Source: Opitutaceae bacterium (GTDB lineage: Bacteria > Verrucomicrobiota > Verrucomicrobiia > Opitutales > Opitutaceae). From it: a stretch of DNA of 34,667 nt. The DNA lies in NCBI GenBank assembly GCA_003151495.1, contig PLXR01000039.1:1-34667 (forward strand). The letters are read 5' to 3'. The translations under genes and the position numbers were made by a program. Below, in pieces: positions 8,300 to 15,720 of the stretch; the stretch's first letter is position 1; every line of letters starts with the position of its first letter. The notes below the pieces were generated by a model that saw nothing but the letters and a program-made list of their open reading frames with translations, made no database searches and was not told where the DNA came from.

Positions 8300-9886
8300 C
8301 TACCTGGCGCCTTGTGAATCAGGTCGTTCGGGAGGCCCCGCCTCGGGGAAGTACAGCCTCACGGCCGTGCCGATTCCCTGGACGCTCTCCACAGCCACCG
8401 CCCCACGGTGGCGCCTCATGACCCCTTGGACGCTCGCAAGCCCGAGTCCGCCCTCCTCCAGCCACCTTGGGGCGTTCATCGGCTCGAACAGACCCGCCAG
8501 CCGCGAGGGACTCAAGCCCACGCCCGAATCCCTCACGCAGAGGCACACCGTGTGGTGCGGGCCAACCTGCGGGAACCTCGCGCGAATCTCGGAATTGGGC
8601 AGTCCGTGCGCGAGCGAAAGCTCGAGCAGGCCGGAGCGGCCCCTCATCGCGCGCCCGGAGTTGCTGCCGAGTTGAAGAATCATCGCAATGACGTCGCCGG
8701 GACTGCATTGCACGGGGGGACAGGCGCCGTCGATCGCCAGGCGGATGCCGGCGTCCGGGGGAAGGTGAAGGCGCAGCAGAGGCTCTGCTTCGGCGACGAC
8801 CTGCGCCAAGTGTGTCGGGGTCCTCGGCTTCTGGGCCTGATGGGTGAAGGCGAGCATGCGGGCCACCAGGTCGCCGGCACGCCGGCAGGACCCGACGGCA
8901 TCCTCGAGAAGGGGCCGAATCGTATGCTCCGCGCCGACGTCCGCCTCCGCAAGCTGAAGGTTGCCCAGGATCGAAGTCAGGAGGTTGTTGAATTCATGGG
9001 CTATGCCGCCGGAGAGCGTTCCTATCGCCTCCATCGCTCGGGAATGGTCCAACTGGGCGGCGCTTGCACGGAGTGCGCCCTCCATCCTTCGGTCTTCCGT
9101 CACGTCCCGAAGATGGACGAGGAATGCAAGCGGGCGGCCGCTCGCACCCTTCACAAGCGCGACCTGCAGGACAAGGCGAAGTTCGCGCCCGCCCTTGGTG
9201 TCGCAGGTCATCTCGAGGTGAACCCTGGACTTCTCGCCTCCGATCAGCCGCTCGAAAACCGCCATAAAGACCTCAATGCCGGAGCGCGACAGGACCATGC
9301 CGAGGCCGCCCATTGCGATCTCTGGCGGCTCATATCCCAGGAGAACGCAGGCGGAGCGGTTTGTCTTCAGGATGGCCCCAGTCGGCGAGACAAGGATCAT
9401 GCCCAGGGGCGACTCGTCAAAGACCTGCTGGCACAGCAATTCGCTCTGCCTGAGGAGGCTCCGCGTACGCTGGCCATGCGCCGCCCTTCCGAGCGAAAGC
9501 AGCATCCCCTTCAGGAAACTTCGGCCCGGGTGCTTGACCAGATATTCGACGGTTCCGCCGCGCACGGCGTTTGCCGCGGACGGCATGTCGTCTCCCGCCG
9601 CCATGAAAACCACGGGAGCCTCGCCGGCGTCGCGCAGCAGCTCATTGCCGCTGCCATCGGGCAGTCGCGTGTCCGCGAGCAAGATGTCGAAATGCCCGGC
9701 GGCAAGGAGGTCCCGCGCCTCGCGCACGGTCGCCGCCTCGGTGAGCTCATAGGCCGGCCCCGACTCCGAGAGGTACTGGCGGATCGCCAGCCGATCAAGC
9801 GCATCGTCCTCCACGAGGAGGACGCGCGTGCGGTCCAGGGCATTCGTACCAAATCCGCCTTCGGAAGGGCTCATCGGGAAGCTCAC
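8300..9886 (-). CDS. receiver-PAS-histidine kinase, soluble
   Basis: A 528-aa protein without membrane segments. The order is inverted relative to ordinary hybrid kinases. The receiver comes first (D27/D28, phospho-acceptor D72 in LLADTRLPDGSG, K118 in EYLVKHPG), then a PAS domain (about 148-265, ending VHLRDVTEDRRMEGAL). HisKA follows with H297 in SGGIAHEFNN, then an ATPase domain. The ATPase is atypical: the N box reads LGSNSGRAM, G1 is DSGVGL (453-458), but G2 is reduced to EEGGLGLASVQG and the F box is FEPMNAP rather than FEPFFTT. ATP binding may be weak. Such receiver-first kinases usually act mid-way in a phosphorelay, and the neighbouring 1342-aa kinase could feed it, but this is inference. 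It is separated from that kinase by 143 bp in which I see no clear signal. It is divergent from the chemoreceptor operon. Confidence 0.88.
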   Translation of the reverse strand: MSFPMSPSEGGFGTNALDRTRVLLVEDDALDRLAIRQYLSESGPAYELTEAATVREARDLLAAGHFDILLADTRLPDGSGNELLRDAGEAPVVFMAAGDDMPSAANAVRGGTVEYLVKHPGRSFLKGMLLSLGRAAHGQRTRSLLRQSELLCQQVFDESPLGMILVSPTGAILKTNRSACVLLGYEPPEIAMGGLGMVLSRSGIEVFMAVFERLIGGEKSRVHLEMTCDTKGGRELRLVLQVALVKGASGRPLAFLVHLRDVTEDRRMEGALRASAAQLDHSRAMEAIGTLSGGIAHEFNNLLTSILGNLQLAEADVGAEHTIRPLLEDAVGSCRRAGDLVARMLAFTHQAQKPRTPTHLAQVVAEAEPLLRLHLPPDAGIRLAIDGACPPVQCSPGDVIAMILQLGSNSGRAMRGRSGLLELSLAHGLPNSEIRARFPQVGPHHTVCLCVRDSGVGLSPSRLAGLFEPMNAPRWLEEGGLGLASVQGVMRRHRGAVAVESVQGIGTAVRLYFPEAGPPERPDSQGAR

Positions 9887-10006
9887 TGGACGTCCCCATG
9901 AGCGGGCATCGAGGCGGCCGATTCGGCAAAGCCGTGGGTCGGGCCGAAACCCGTGCGGCCGGGCACCGCGAGCCCGCGGGCTTGGGCGAGATTTCTGCTG
10001 CCTTTG

Positions 10007-10014
10007 CTAAGGAT
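10007..10014 (+). promoter_or_regulatory. upstream copy of CTAAGGAT motif
   Basis: CTAAGGAT here is repeated exactly at 10082-10089, inside the palindrome described separately. CCTTAG also occurs at 10072-10077. The clustering of this hexamer in a 286-bp divergent intergenic region (9887-10172) suggests multiple binding sites of one regulator. Confidence 0.3.
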
Positions 10015-10079
10015 TTGAAGCGTTTTCAAGTTTGGAACGGCCAGCCTGCAATCGGCCGCTTCCCGAGGCGACCTTAGCC

Positions 10080-10100
10080 CACTAAGGATATTCCTTAGTG
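10080..10100. promoter_or_regulatory. 21-bp palindrome, candidate operator
   Basis: CACTAAGGA (10080-10088), a 3-nt centre TAT, then TCCTTAGTG (10092-10100) make a perfect 9-bp inverted repeat. It lies 20 bp upstream of the sigma-28-like -35 element and 73 bp before the chemoreceptor ATG, a sensible place for an activator or repressor of either divergent gene. It is not followed by a T-run, so a terminator reading is less likely. Confidence 0.5.
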
Positions 10101-10119
10101 CCTGCCCGGCCATTGCGTC

Positions 10120-10146
10120 TAACGAACCCGGTCGATGGGCCGATAG
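10120..10146 (+). promoter_or_regulatory. sigma-28 (FliA)-like promoter for the chemoreceptor operon
   Basis: TAAC (10120-10123), exactly 15 nt, then GCCGATAG (10139-10146). The flagellar/chemotaxis sigma factor FliA recognises TAAA-N15-GCCGATAA, so 10 of 12 defined positions match at the exact canonical spacing. The -10 ends 26 bp before the chemoreceptor ATG. The match and the gene content support each other. No flagellar genes are in the window. Confidence 0.6.
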
Positions 10147-10172
10147 CCTTGGGAAACCCAAGTACCAAATCT

Positions 10173-11771
10173 ATGAACTGGACCATCGGAAAACGGATCA
10201 CTTCGGCCATCGGCCTCCTCTGCCTGCTACTCGTCCTGGTCGGCGGCATCGCATGGCTGAACCTCGGAAACATACGGCGCCAGGCGGTCTCCCTGAAGTC
10301 GGACGTCATGCCCGGCGTGATCGAGAGCAGCAACTTCTACCGTGACCTTGCCAAGGGATTCATCCGCGCGCAGCTCTACTCGCAGGCGGGCAGCGCCGAG
10401 GAACGCGCGACGCTCAGGAAGGAAATGGCTGCGCTTTCCCAGAACCTCGACGAGACCGTCAAGGCCTATGAGGCGACCATCTTCGAGCCCGAGGACCGCG
10501 CGCTCTTCTCAAAACTCCTTGAGACGCGGGATGCGTACCGCCCGGCCAAGAAGAAATATCTGGAACTGATCGATGCCGGCAAGGGCCAGGACGCCGCGGC
10601 ATTCCTGCCCCAGGTCTACTCTCTCTACAAGGATTACACGGCCGCCACCGAGGGCCTCCTGAAGTACAACTCCACAAACGGGGACACCCTGGGCCTCAGC
10701 ATCGACCACAGCGCACGGCTGACGACGGACGTGATCATCGGGGTGACCCTCGCGGCGCTGCTGCTTGGATCCGCCATCGGCCTCCTGATCATACGCAATA
10801 CCAACCGCACGCTCGGCGAGGTCGCGGAGCAGCTCAACGCCAGCGCGGACCAGACAGCGGCCGCTGCCGGCCAGGTGTCGTCCTCGAGTCAGTCGCTCGC
10901 CGAGGGCGCGAGCGAGCAGGCGGCCTCCCTGGAGGAGACCAGCGCCTCCCTCGAGGAGATCGCCAGCATGTCAAAGAAGAATGCCGAGTCCGCGTCCCTT
11001 GCGAAGACCCTTTCGAATGACACGAGGCGAGCTGCCGAGGAGGGCGTCGCGAGCATGAATGCCATGAAGCAGGCCATGGATGCTATCAGGGATTCGTCCT
11101 CGAGCATCGGCAAGATCCTGAGGACCATCGACGAGATAGCCTTCCAGACGAACATCCTCGCGCTCAACGCGGCGGTGGAGGCGGCCAGAGCCGGCGAGGC
11201 CGGGGCGGGATTCGCCGTCGTCGCCGACGAGGTCCGGTCGCTGGCGCAGCGCTCCGCGCAATCCGCCAAGGAGACCGCGGCCAAGATCGAGGAGTCGGTC
11301 AGCCGCAGCGAGCACGGGGTCCAGATCAGCGCCAAGGTGGCGCTGGGCTTCGAGGAGATCGTCACAAAGGCCCGGAAGGTCGACGAATTGGTCGCCGAGA
11401 TCGCGAACGCATCCCAGGAGCAGAACCAGGGCGTCGGCCAGGTGAGCACCGCGGTCTCCCAAATGGACAAGGTTACCCAGGCGAACGCGGCTGGCGCCGA
11501 GGAGACCGCCAGCGCCTCCGAGGAGCTCAACGCGCAGGCCGAGTCGATGCGCGAGTCCGTCCGCAGCCTCCAGAAGCTCGTGGACGGGTCGGGCCCCACC
11601 GCGTCCGCTACGCTGTCCCGCGCCGCGGCCCCGAGGAAGCCAGGCAAGATTGTGGCGAATGGCGCCTCCCCGACAAACCGCGCGGCAATACCCTACTCCA
11701 TGATCCCGCGCTCCAACGGGGCCGTCCTGTCGGCGAACGGCGGCGGCCGCGACGACGAGTTCTTCAAATGA
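10173..11771 (+). CDS. methyl-accepting chemotaxis protein without HAMP domain
   Basis: A 532-aa transmembrane chemoreceptor. TM1 is residues about 10-28, and a helical periplasmic sensor (4HB type) runs to TM2 at about 185-207. The cytoplasmic antiparallel coiled coil follows almost directly after TM2 with no room for a standard HAMP domain of about 50 residues. The highly conserved hairpin tip [21 protein letters not shown] starts at 319 and continues [22 protein letters not shown]. Glutamate/glutamine-rich stretches near 246-263 ([16 protein letters not shown]) and 441-452 are probable methylation segments. The C-terminus is a loose Pro/Ala/Asn tail ending DDEFFK, without an NWETF-type CheR tether. 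I chose the ATG at 10173 because it opens directly onto the first membrane segment; an earlier in-frame start would add a non-membrane leader and overlap the promoter. The stop overlaps the cheW start by ATGA. Confidence 0.93.
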   Translation: MNWTIGKRITSAIGLLCLLLVLVGGIAWLNLGNIRRQAVSLKSDVMPGVIESSNFYRDLAKGFIRAQLYSQAGSAEERATLRKEMAALSQNLDETVKAYEATIFEPEDRALFSKLLETRDAYRPAKKKYLELIDAGKGQDAAAFLPQVYSLYKDYTAATEGLLKYNSTNGDTLGLSIDHSARLTTDVIIGVTLAALLLGSAIGLLIIRNTNRTLGEVAEQLNASADQTAAAAGQVSSSSQSLAEGASEQAASLEETSASLEEIASMSKKNAESASLAKTLSNDTRRAAEEGVASMNAMKQAMDAIRDSSSSIGKILRTIDEIAFQTNILALNAAVEAARAGEAGAGFAVVADEVRSLAQRSAQSAKETAAKIEESVSRSEHGVQISAKVALGFEEIVTKARKVDELVAEIANASQEQNQGVGQVSTAVSQMDKVTQANAAGAEETASASEELNAQAESMRESVRSLQKLVDGSGPTASATLSRAAAPRKPGKIVANGASPTNRAAIPYSMIPRSNGAVLSANGGGRDDEFFK

Positions 11772-12280
11772 GCCGGGCCCCCTCCCCCGCCCTCGGGGCG
11801 CGACCGCGATGCGCCGGCAAGTACCTGACGGTCCTCGTCGACCGCGAGGCCTATGGAATCGCGGTCCTTCGCGTCCGGGAGATCATCCGCCTGCAGAAGA
11901 TCACACCCCTGCCGCAGACACCTGACTACGTCATGGGGGTTATCAACCTTCGCGGCCGCGTCATCCCGGTCATCGACCTGCGCGTCAAGTTCGGGCTGGT
12001 CGAGGGCACCGCCGAGAGAAGGTGCATCGTCGTCGTCCAGGTCGTCCTCCCGGATGACCGGATCATCAGCATGGGACTCATCGTCGACTCGGTTGAGGAG
12101 GTGGCCAACCTGGCCGACGCCGACATAGAGCCGGCGCCCGAATTCGGGGTCCGCGTCGACATGGCATTCGTCCTCGGCATGGCCAAGGTCAAGGGCCAGG
12201 TCGAGACGCTGCTCGACATCGACCGGGTCGTCGCACCCGAGACCATCCACCAGATCGCCGACAAGGCGGAGCAAACCTGA
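11768..12280 (+). CDS. cheW: CheW-type chemotaxis coupling protein
   Basis: A 170-aa soluble scaffold that links chemoreceptors to the kinase CheA. It shows the CheW core: [23 protein letters not shown], then [27 protein letters not shown], where the INLRG motif is the family hallmark. [21 protein letters not shown] closes the second beta-barrel. An N-terminal extension of about 17 residues (Ser/Pro/Arg rich) precedes the core. The start ATG overlaps the chemoreceptor stop (ATGA), so translation is likely coupled and the stoichiometry with the receptor tied. No CheA, CheB or CheR is nearby, so this receptor-CheW pair probably joins an array encoded elsewhere. Confidence 0.93.
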   Translation: MSRAPSPALGARPRCAGKYLTVLVDREAYGIAVLRVREIIRLQKITPLPQTPDYVMGVINLRGRVIPVIDLRVKFGLVEGTAERRCIVVVQVVLPDDRIISMGLIVDSVEEVANLADADIEPAPEFGVRVDMAFVLGMAKVKGQVETLLDIDRVVAPETIHQIADKAEQT

Positions 12281-12302
12281 TCCGACGGCAGGGGCGGCCG
12301 GG

Positions 12303-12743
12303 ATGGCGGAGCAACCGGTGCGCACTCGGAACGCAGGCGAATCCCCAATCATGAACGAGCAAGAAAAAGTTGATATCCTCCTGATCGATGACGATCCGGC
12401 GATCCGCGGCGTGCTGGTCGAGGCGCTTCAGCGAAGGGGCTATTCCCTGCGGTGGGCGTCCGAGGGCAGGACTGCGCTAGAGCTCCTCTCCACGATCGCG
12501 TTCCGGCTCGTCGTCACCGACATCTTCATGCCCAACATCGACGGGCTGGAGCTGATCATGAAGAGCGCCATTAACAATCCCGGCACCCCGGTCCTAGCGA
12601 TCTCGGGGGGCGGGATGTACCTCGGTCCGCACGACATGTTGAAATCCGCCCGGTACCTCGGCGGGTGCAGGACGCTGGCAAAGCCCTTCGACCTCTCCGA
12701 GTTCTTCGAGACGGTCGTCTCGATGCTCGGGGACGAATCCTAG
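12303..12743 (+). CDS. single-domain response regulator (receiver only)
   Basis: A protein of 146 aa from the ATG at 12303, or 130 aa from the ATG at 12351; I prefer the former for its nearby G-rich stretch, but the choice is uncertain because the conserved part begins at VDILLIDDDP. Receiver residues are D29/D30, phospho-acceptor D73 in VVTDIFMPNIDG, S101 in AISGGG and K127 in TLAKPFD. There is no output domain. The alpha4 region SGGGMYLGPHDMLKSARYLGG resembles the truncated receiver at the right window edge (VSGGHKF ... AKRLGAVRILAKP), so the two are paralogues of one single-receiver family. It lies 22 bp after cheW and could act as a CheY-like output or a phosphate sink. Confidence 0.85.
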   Translation: MAEQPVRTRNAGESPIMNEQEKVDILLIDDDPAIRGVLVEALQRRGYSLRWASEGRTALELLSTIAFRLVVTDIFMPNIDGLELIMKSAINNPGTPVLAISGGGMYLGPHDMLKSARYLGGCRTLAKPFDLSEFFETVVSMLGDES

Positions 12744-12765
12744 ATGGCGGCCCGGCCGTAACCCG

Positions 12766-12780
12766 GGGGCGTGCCGCCCC
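12766..12780. terminator. GC hairpin between convergent genes
   Basis: GGGGCG (12766-12771), loop TGC, CGCCCC (12775-12780) lies in the 51-bp gap between the convergent receiver and serB-like genes. The position suits a bidirectional terminator, but there is no T-run on either side. Confidence 0.35.
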
Positions 12781-12794
12781 TCAAGGGGAAATCG

Positions 12795-13427
12795 TCAGAC
12801 CAGCGAGGTGACGTCGGCCAGCGACGTTACGAAGGCCGGGGCCTCGCGCCTCACCTTTTCCCTCGTCACATACCCACCGAACCCGATGAAGAGATCGACC
12901 GCTGGAAGCGTCTCCAGGTCGCTCGCCCCGTCCCCCACCATCACCACCTTCTCGGCGCGGTACTCCTCCCGCAGGCGGCCGATGATCTCGGCCTTTCCGC
13001 CGGAGCGCGTGGACGGATAGGACGAGTCAAAACCGGCATAGGAGCCATCCGCGCGGAAGAATAGGTCGACGGCCTCGACCCGGGAGACCCCCAGGAAGTC
13101 CGCGAGCGGGCGTATCACCTGCCGGAATCCGCCGCTGATGATGATCGGGGTCCAGCCCTTGGCCGAGAGCGCGTCGACTGTCGCCTTCGCAGTGGGCTCG
13201 ACTGTCTCAACATAGCGCCTGCCGACGGCCGCCGCGTCGGCCAGGGTCGGGCGAATCGCCTCCAGGCGCAGGCCGAAGATGTCCTCGATGCGGATCCTTC
13301 CGTTCATCGCGTCCCCGGTCAGGGATTCGATGCGCTTGAAGACCTCGGGGCCGCGAAGGCGGGCCAGCTCGTCGATGCCCTCGACCGAGCTCAGCGTGCT
13401 GTCGCAGTCAAAACAGATGAGCTTCAA
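12795..13427 (-). CDS. serB: SerB-like HAD phosphatase (probable phosphoserine phosphatase)
   Basis: A 210-aa HAD-superfamily hydrolase. Motif I is FDCDST (D8 nucleophile, D10 acid/base), followed by the cap region with EGIDELARLRG. Motif II is IIISGGF (about 97-103), motif III is the lysine in GGKAEIIG, and motif IV is GDGASDLETL. This pattern and length match single-domain phosphoserine phosphatases, which complete serine synthesis from phosphoserine; related HADs act on other small phosphates. Motif IV has GASD where GDGxND is more usual, which leaves substrate a little open. It is the last gene of the minus-strand operon, 12 bp after the bL31 stop. Confidence 0.85.
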   Translation of the reverse strand: MKLICFDCDSTLSSVEGIDELARLRGPEVFKRIESLTGDAMNGRIRIEDIFGLRLEAIRPTLADAAAVGRRYVETVEPTAKATVDALSAKGWTPIIISGGFRQVIRPLADFLGVSRVEAVDLFFRADGSYAGFDSSYPSTRSGGKAEIIGRLREEYRAEKVVMVGDGASDLETLPAVDLFIGFGGYVTREKVRREAPAFVTSLADVTSLV

Positions 13428-13439
13428 CTGCCGCGGAGG

Positions 13440-13691
13440 CTACTTCTTCGTGCTGCGCTTGAACTTGGAGGTGAACTTCTCGACGCGGCCAGCCGTGTCG
13501 ACGAGGCGCTTCTCGCCCGTGTAGGCGGGATGGGAATCCATCGTCACGTCCCGCAGGACGATGAAGTACTCCTGGCCGTCGATGTTCTCCTTGCGGCTCG
13601 ACTTCATCGTCGAGCGGGTGAGGAAACGTTTGCCGGTTGCGACATCGAGGAAGCAGACCGGGTTGAGCGTCGGGTGACCTTCGGATTTCAC
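13440..13691 (-). CDS. rpmE2: ribosomal protein bL31, type B (zinc-free)
   Basis: An 83-aa 50S subunit protein. It reads MKSEGHPTLN, PVCFLDVATGKRFLTRST and DGQEYFIVLRDVTMDSHPAYTG, typical of type B bL31. It has only one cysteine (residue 13) and therefore lacks the CxxC pairs of type A that hold zinc. The GTG at 13691 gives the family's normal N-terminus (M-K-x-x-x-H-P); the frame stays open upstream but overlaps the bL36 gene in another frame. No clear Shine-Dalgarno is present, and the start is 20 bp after the bL36 stop, so coupling or reinitiation is likely. Type B bL31 often replaces the zinc-binding form when zinc is scarce in organisms having both; whether this genome has a type A copy is unknown. 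Confidence 0.93.
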   Translation of the reverse strand: MKSEGHPTLNPVCFLDVATGKRFLTRSTMKSSRKENIDGQEYFIVLRDVTMDSHPAYTGEKRLVDTAGRVEKFTSKFKRSTKK

Positions 13692-13711
13692 GTGGAAAGG
13701 TGTGTTAAGGT

Positions 13712-13837
13712 TCAGCCCTGCCGCGCTTTGTAACGCGGGTCGGTCTTGTTGATAACGTAGATCTTGCCGCGGCGGCGCACCACCTGGCAGTCGGGGTGGC
13801 GCTTCTTGGCTGATTTGATGGAGGAAACGACTTTCAT
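13712..13837 (-). CDS. rpmJ: ribosomal protein bL36, zinc-free (YkgO) type
   Basis: A 41-aa 50S protein found by direct translation of the minus strand: [15 protein letters not shown], then [18 protein letters not shown], then PRYKARQG and a stop at 13712. It is a full-length bL36. It has a single cysteine instead of the three Cys plus His that bind zinc in the classical form, so it belongs to the zinc-independent group. It is too short for most ORF cut-offs. It lies 41 bp after the AlgH-like gene and 20 bp before bL31, giving the zinc-free bL36-bL31 pair. Confidence 0.95.
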   Translation of the reverse strand: MKVVSSIKSAKKRHPDCQVVRRRGKIYVINKTDPRYKARQG

Positions 13838-13878
13838 AAAAGGCACCAAAACAGAGAGCGTACCCCCCCCCTGTCAAC

Positions 13879-14433
13879 TCAGTTCTTCCCGGGCTCCTCG
13901 GGCTCGTCGATCATGAGCTGCCACTCCGCCCCCTCCTCGCAGAGGAGCGATCGCCAAAGCGCCTCCTGCATAGGGCGTTCGAACAGGTCGGCGGGGGGGC
14001 TCGCGACGATCCACGTGCCGCTGTCGAGCTCGGCCTCAAGCTGGCCCGCCGACCACCCGGAATACCCCAGGTAGGCGCGCAGGCGGGTCGACTCGTCCGC
14101 CATGAGCTGCACGGCCTTCTCCGGGTCGATCCCGAAGTGGAGCTGGAAGGCGTCTTCTCGGGTCTGCCACGCGGCCAGGATGAGCTGCTCGGTCTGAACC
14201 GGGCCGCCGACGAAGATCGGCGTCGGGGCGAGCGGCCCGAGCGCGAAGTCGCCCTTGAGCTCGCCCAGGCGCTTGCCGAGCGGCCGGTTGAGGACGACCC
14301 CCATCGCCCCCTCGGCGTTGTGGGTCGACATGAGGACCGCCGTACGGCGGAAGTTGGGGTCGCGCAGCACGGGGTGCGCGAGCAGGAGCGATCCCGCGAG
14401 CGACTGCTTGGTGCCTCCGATGATTTCTCTCAC
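13879..14433 (-). CDS. AlgH/UPF0301 family protein
   Basis: A 184-aa cytoplasmic protein of unknown biochemical role. The family signature is clear: SLAGSLLLAHPVLRDPNFRRTAVLMSTHNAEGAMGVVLNRPLG, then IFVGGPV, then LRAYLGYSGWSAGQLEAEL and a C-terminal GTWIVASPPADLF. AlgH was named for a link to alginate regulation in Pseudomonas, but its general function is unsettled. The GTG at 14433 is preceded by GGGAGG at 4 nt, a strong ribosome site, and gives the normal N-terminus; the longer open frame overlaps the deaminase. It starts 11 bp after the deaminase stop. A run of nine cytosines (13863-13871) lies just after its stop codon. Confidence 0.9.
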   Translation of the reverse strand: MREIIGGTKQSLAGSLLLAHPVLRDPNFRRTAVLMSTHNAEGAMGVVLNRPLGKRLGELKGDFALGPLAPTPIFVGGPVQTEQLILAAWQTREDAFQLHFGIDPEKAVQLMADESTRLRAYLGYSGWSAGQLEAELDSGTWIVASPPADLFERPMQEALWRSLLCEEGAEWQLMIDEPEEPGKN

Positions 14434-14444
14434 GCGGCCTCCCG

Positions 14445-14927
14445 TCAGAGCTTCTGGAGCGTCACTCCGGCGTCCGCCATAAGGCGGGCCACCAGCGGGT
14501 CGTTGTGGTAGTCCGACCGGTACTTGATCTCGGCGATGCCGGCCGCAGCGAACACCTTGGCGCAGTTGATGCACGGGTAGTGGGTCACGTAGGCGATGCA
14601 CCCGCCCACCGAGCTCCCGCGCCGGGCGGCGTCCGCGATCGCGTTCTGCTCCGCGTGGACCGTCGCCTGCTCGTGCCCCGCCCTTATCCGCGAGACGTGC
14701 GGTGTGCCCGGGAGGAAACCGTTGTAGCCCGCCGCGACGAGCCGATTCTTGCGTTCCCCCCCGGCGACGATCACGCAGCCCACATGCAGGCGCTCGCAGT
14801 TGGAGCGCGTCGCGATCAGGACCGCCGTCGCCATGAAGTACTCGTCCCAGCTCGGGCGCCGCCTGAATGTCTTGGCCGCCCTCGCAATCAGGTCGACCGG
14901 GTTGTCCTTGTTCTTTGCGGCGCTCAT
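14445..14927 (-). CDS. dCMP deaminase (zinc-dependent)
   Basis: A 160-aa cytidine/deoxycytidylate deaminase-family enzyme that converts dCMP to dUMP for thymidylate synthesis. After a short basic leader, PSWDEYFMATAVLIATRS and CERLHVGCVIV open the fold. The catalytic zinc site is HAEQNAI (His ligand and catalytic Glu) with the second half PCINCAKV (two Cys ligands). The segment NGFLPGTPH is the usual substrate loop, and a further conserved HYP precedes the cysteines. ComEB of Bacillus is a homologue. The ATG at 14927 (MSAAKNKDN) is chosen since the conserved region starts soon after; an upstream in-frame start at 15032 would add a nonconserved leader overlapping the opposite promoter. It is the first gene of the five-gene minus-strand operon. 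Confidence 0.92.
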   Translation of the reverse strand: MSAAKNKDNPVDLIARAAKTFRRRPSWDEYFMATAVLIATRSNCERLHVGCVIVAGGERKNRLVAAGYNGFLPGTPHVSRIRAGHEQATVHAEQNAIADAARRGSSVGGCIAYVTHYPCINCAKVFAAAGIAEIKYRSDYHNDPLVARLMADAGVTLQKL

Positions 14928-15020
14928 GGAGTCAGTCCCCGACGATGGACATGGGCGCCGGGCCCGGCAACCTTCGACTGGAGGCCCCGCCGCGGGCGCC
15001 CACGGACCTGTTACCGATAG

Positions 15021-15036
15021 TGCGATTGCCATCGCA
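15021..15036. promoter_or_regulatory. inverted repeat TGCGAT-TGCC-ATCGCA
   Basis: A perfect 6-bp inverted repeat with a 4-nt centre in the divergent region between the deaminase and the methyltransferase-PKS operon. It overlaps the proposed -35 element (15025-15030), so it could be an operator of the biosynthetic operon. Confidence 0.35.
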
Positions 15037-15054
15037 GGGGGCCTGCGCTAGGTT
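15025..15054 (+). promoter_or_regulatory. possible sigma-70 promoter of the PKS operon
   Basis: TTGCCA (15025-15030), an 18-bp spacer and TAGGTT (15049-15054) form a moderate sigma-70 match. Transcription would begin almost at the ATG at 15064, implying a nearly leaderless mRNA, consistent with the absence of a Shine-Dalgarno site. Confidence 0.25.
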
Positions 15055-15063
15055 CGCGGCCCC

Positions 15064-15720
15064 ATGGACAACCCTATGCGGCGCTCCTGCGGGCCCGAGA
15101 TTCTCGACTCGCTGCCCCACGACCACCCCGACGCTATCCACAGCCGGCGGGACCTGAGGCTTGTCAACGCGTTCATGGGGAACCGGCGGTGGTTCGCCCG
15201 GACCCTGCCCGGGCTCGTGAGGCCCGGGGAGCGCGTGCTCGAGCTCGGTTCCGGCACCGGGGAGATGGGAGTGGCCCTCAACGCCCTCGGGATCCCCGTC
15301 GACGGCCTTGACCTCTGCCCCCGGCCCCGGGACTGGCCCGCGGGGAGTCAGTGGCACCAGGCCGACCTGAAGGGGTTCCAGGGCTACGGCGCCTACGCTG
15401 TGGTGATCGGCAACCTGATCTTCCACCAGTTCACGGACAGCGAGCTGGCCGAGCTCGGCCGGGCCCTTCGGCGGAGCGCGCGCGCGGTCGTCGCGAGCGA
15501 GCCGACTCGCCGGAGGCTGTCGCAGTCGATCATGGCCCTGGTGGCCCCGGTCCTCGGGGCAAACTATGTCACGCTCCACGACGCGCGCGTGAGCATCGGC
15601 GCGGGATTCCAGGGCACGGAGCTGCCGAGGGCCCTCGGGATGGACGGGGATGCCTGGGACTGCACCTGCCCCTCCACGGGCCTCGGGGCTTCACGGATGG
15701 TCGCGCTGAGACGGCCATGA
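15064..15720 (+). CDS. SAM-dependent methyltransferase of a type III PKS cluster
   Basis: A 218-aa class I methyltransferase. The SAM-binding motif I is VLELGSGTGEMGVAL (about residues 59-73), followed by the acidic end of strand 2, VDGLDLCPRP (about 79-88), and QADLKGF in motif III position. The motif IV region is AVVIGNLIFHQFTDSELAEL. It resembles UbiE/small-molecule methyltransferases. Its stop overlaps the flavoenzyme start (ATGA) and a polyketide synthase follows, so it probably methylates a polyketide ring or hydroxyl group; the substrate is inference. High-GC codon use with many GGG and CGG codons matches the neighbours. Confidence 0.85.
   Translation: MDNPMRRSCGPEILDSLPHDHPDAIHSRRDLRLVNAFMGNRRWFARTLPGLVRPGERVLELGSGTGEMGVALNALGIPVDGLDLCPRPRDWPAGSQWHQADLKGFQGYGAYAVVIGNLIFHQFTDSELAELGRALRRSARAVVASEPTRRRLSQSIMALVAPVLGANYVTLHDARVSIGAGFQGTELPRALGMDGDAWDCTCPSTGLGASRMVALRRP

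Noticed and set aside
13863-13871. Run of nine C as a phase-variation tract
   Set aside because: It lies between genes, just outside the AlgH-like stop codon, so length changes would not shift any reading frame.
13692-13877. N-terminal extension of the bL31 open frame
   Set aside because: The extension overlaps the bL36 gene in another frame and is not bL31-like; the GTG at 13691 gives the normal N-terminus.
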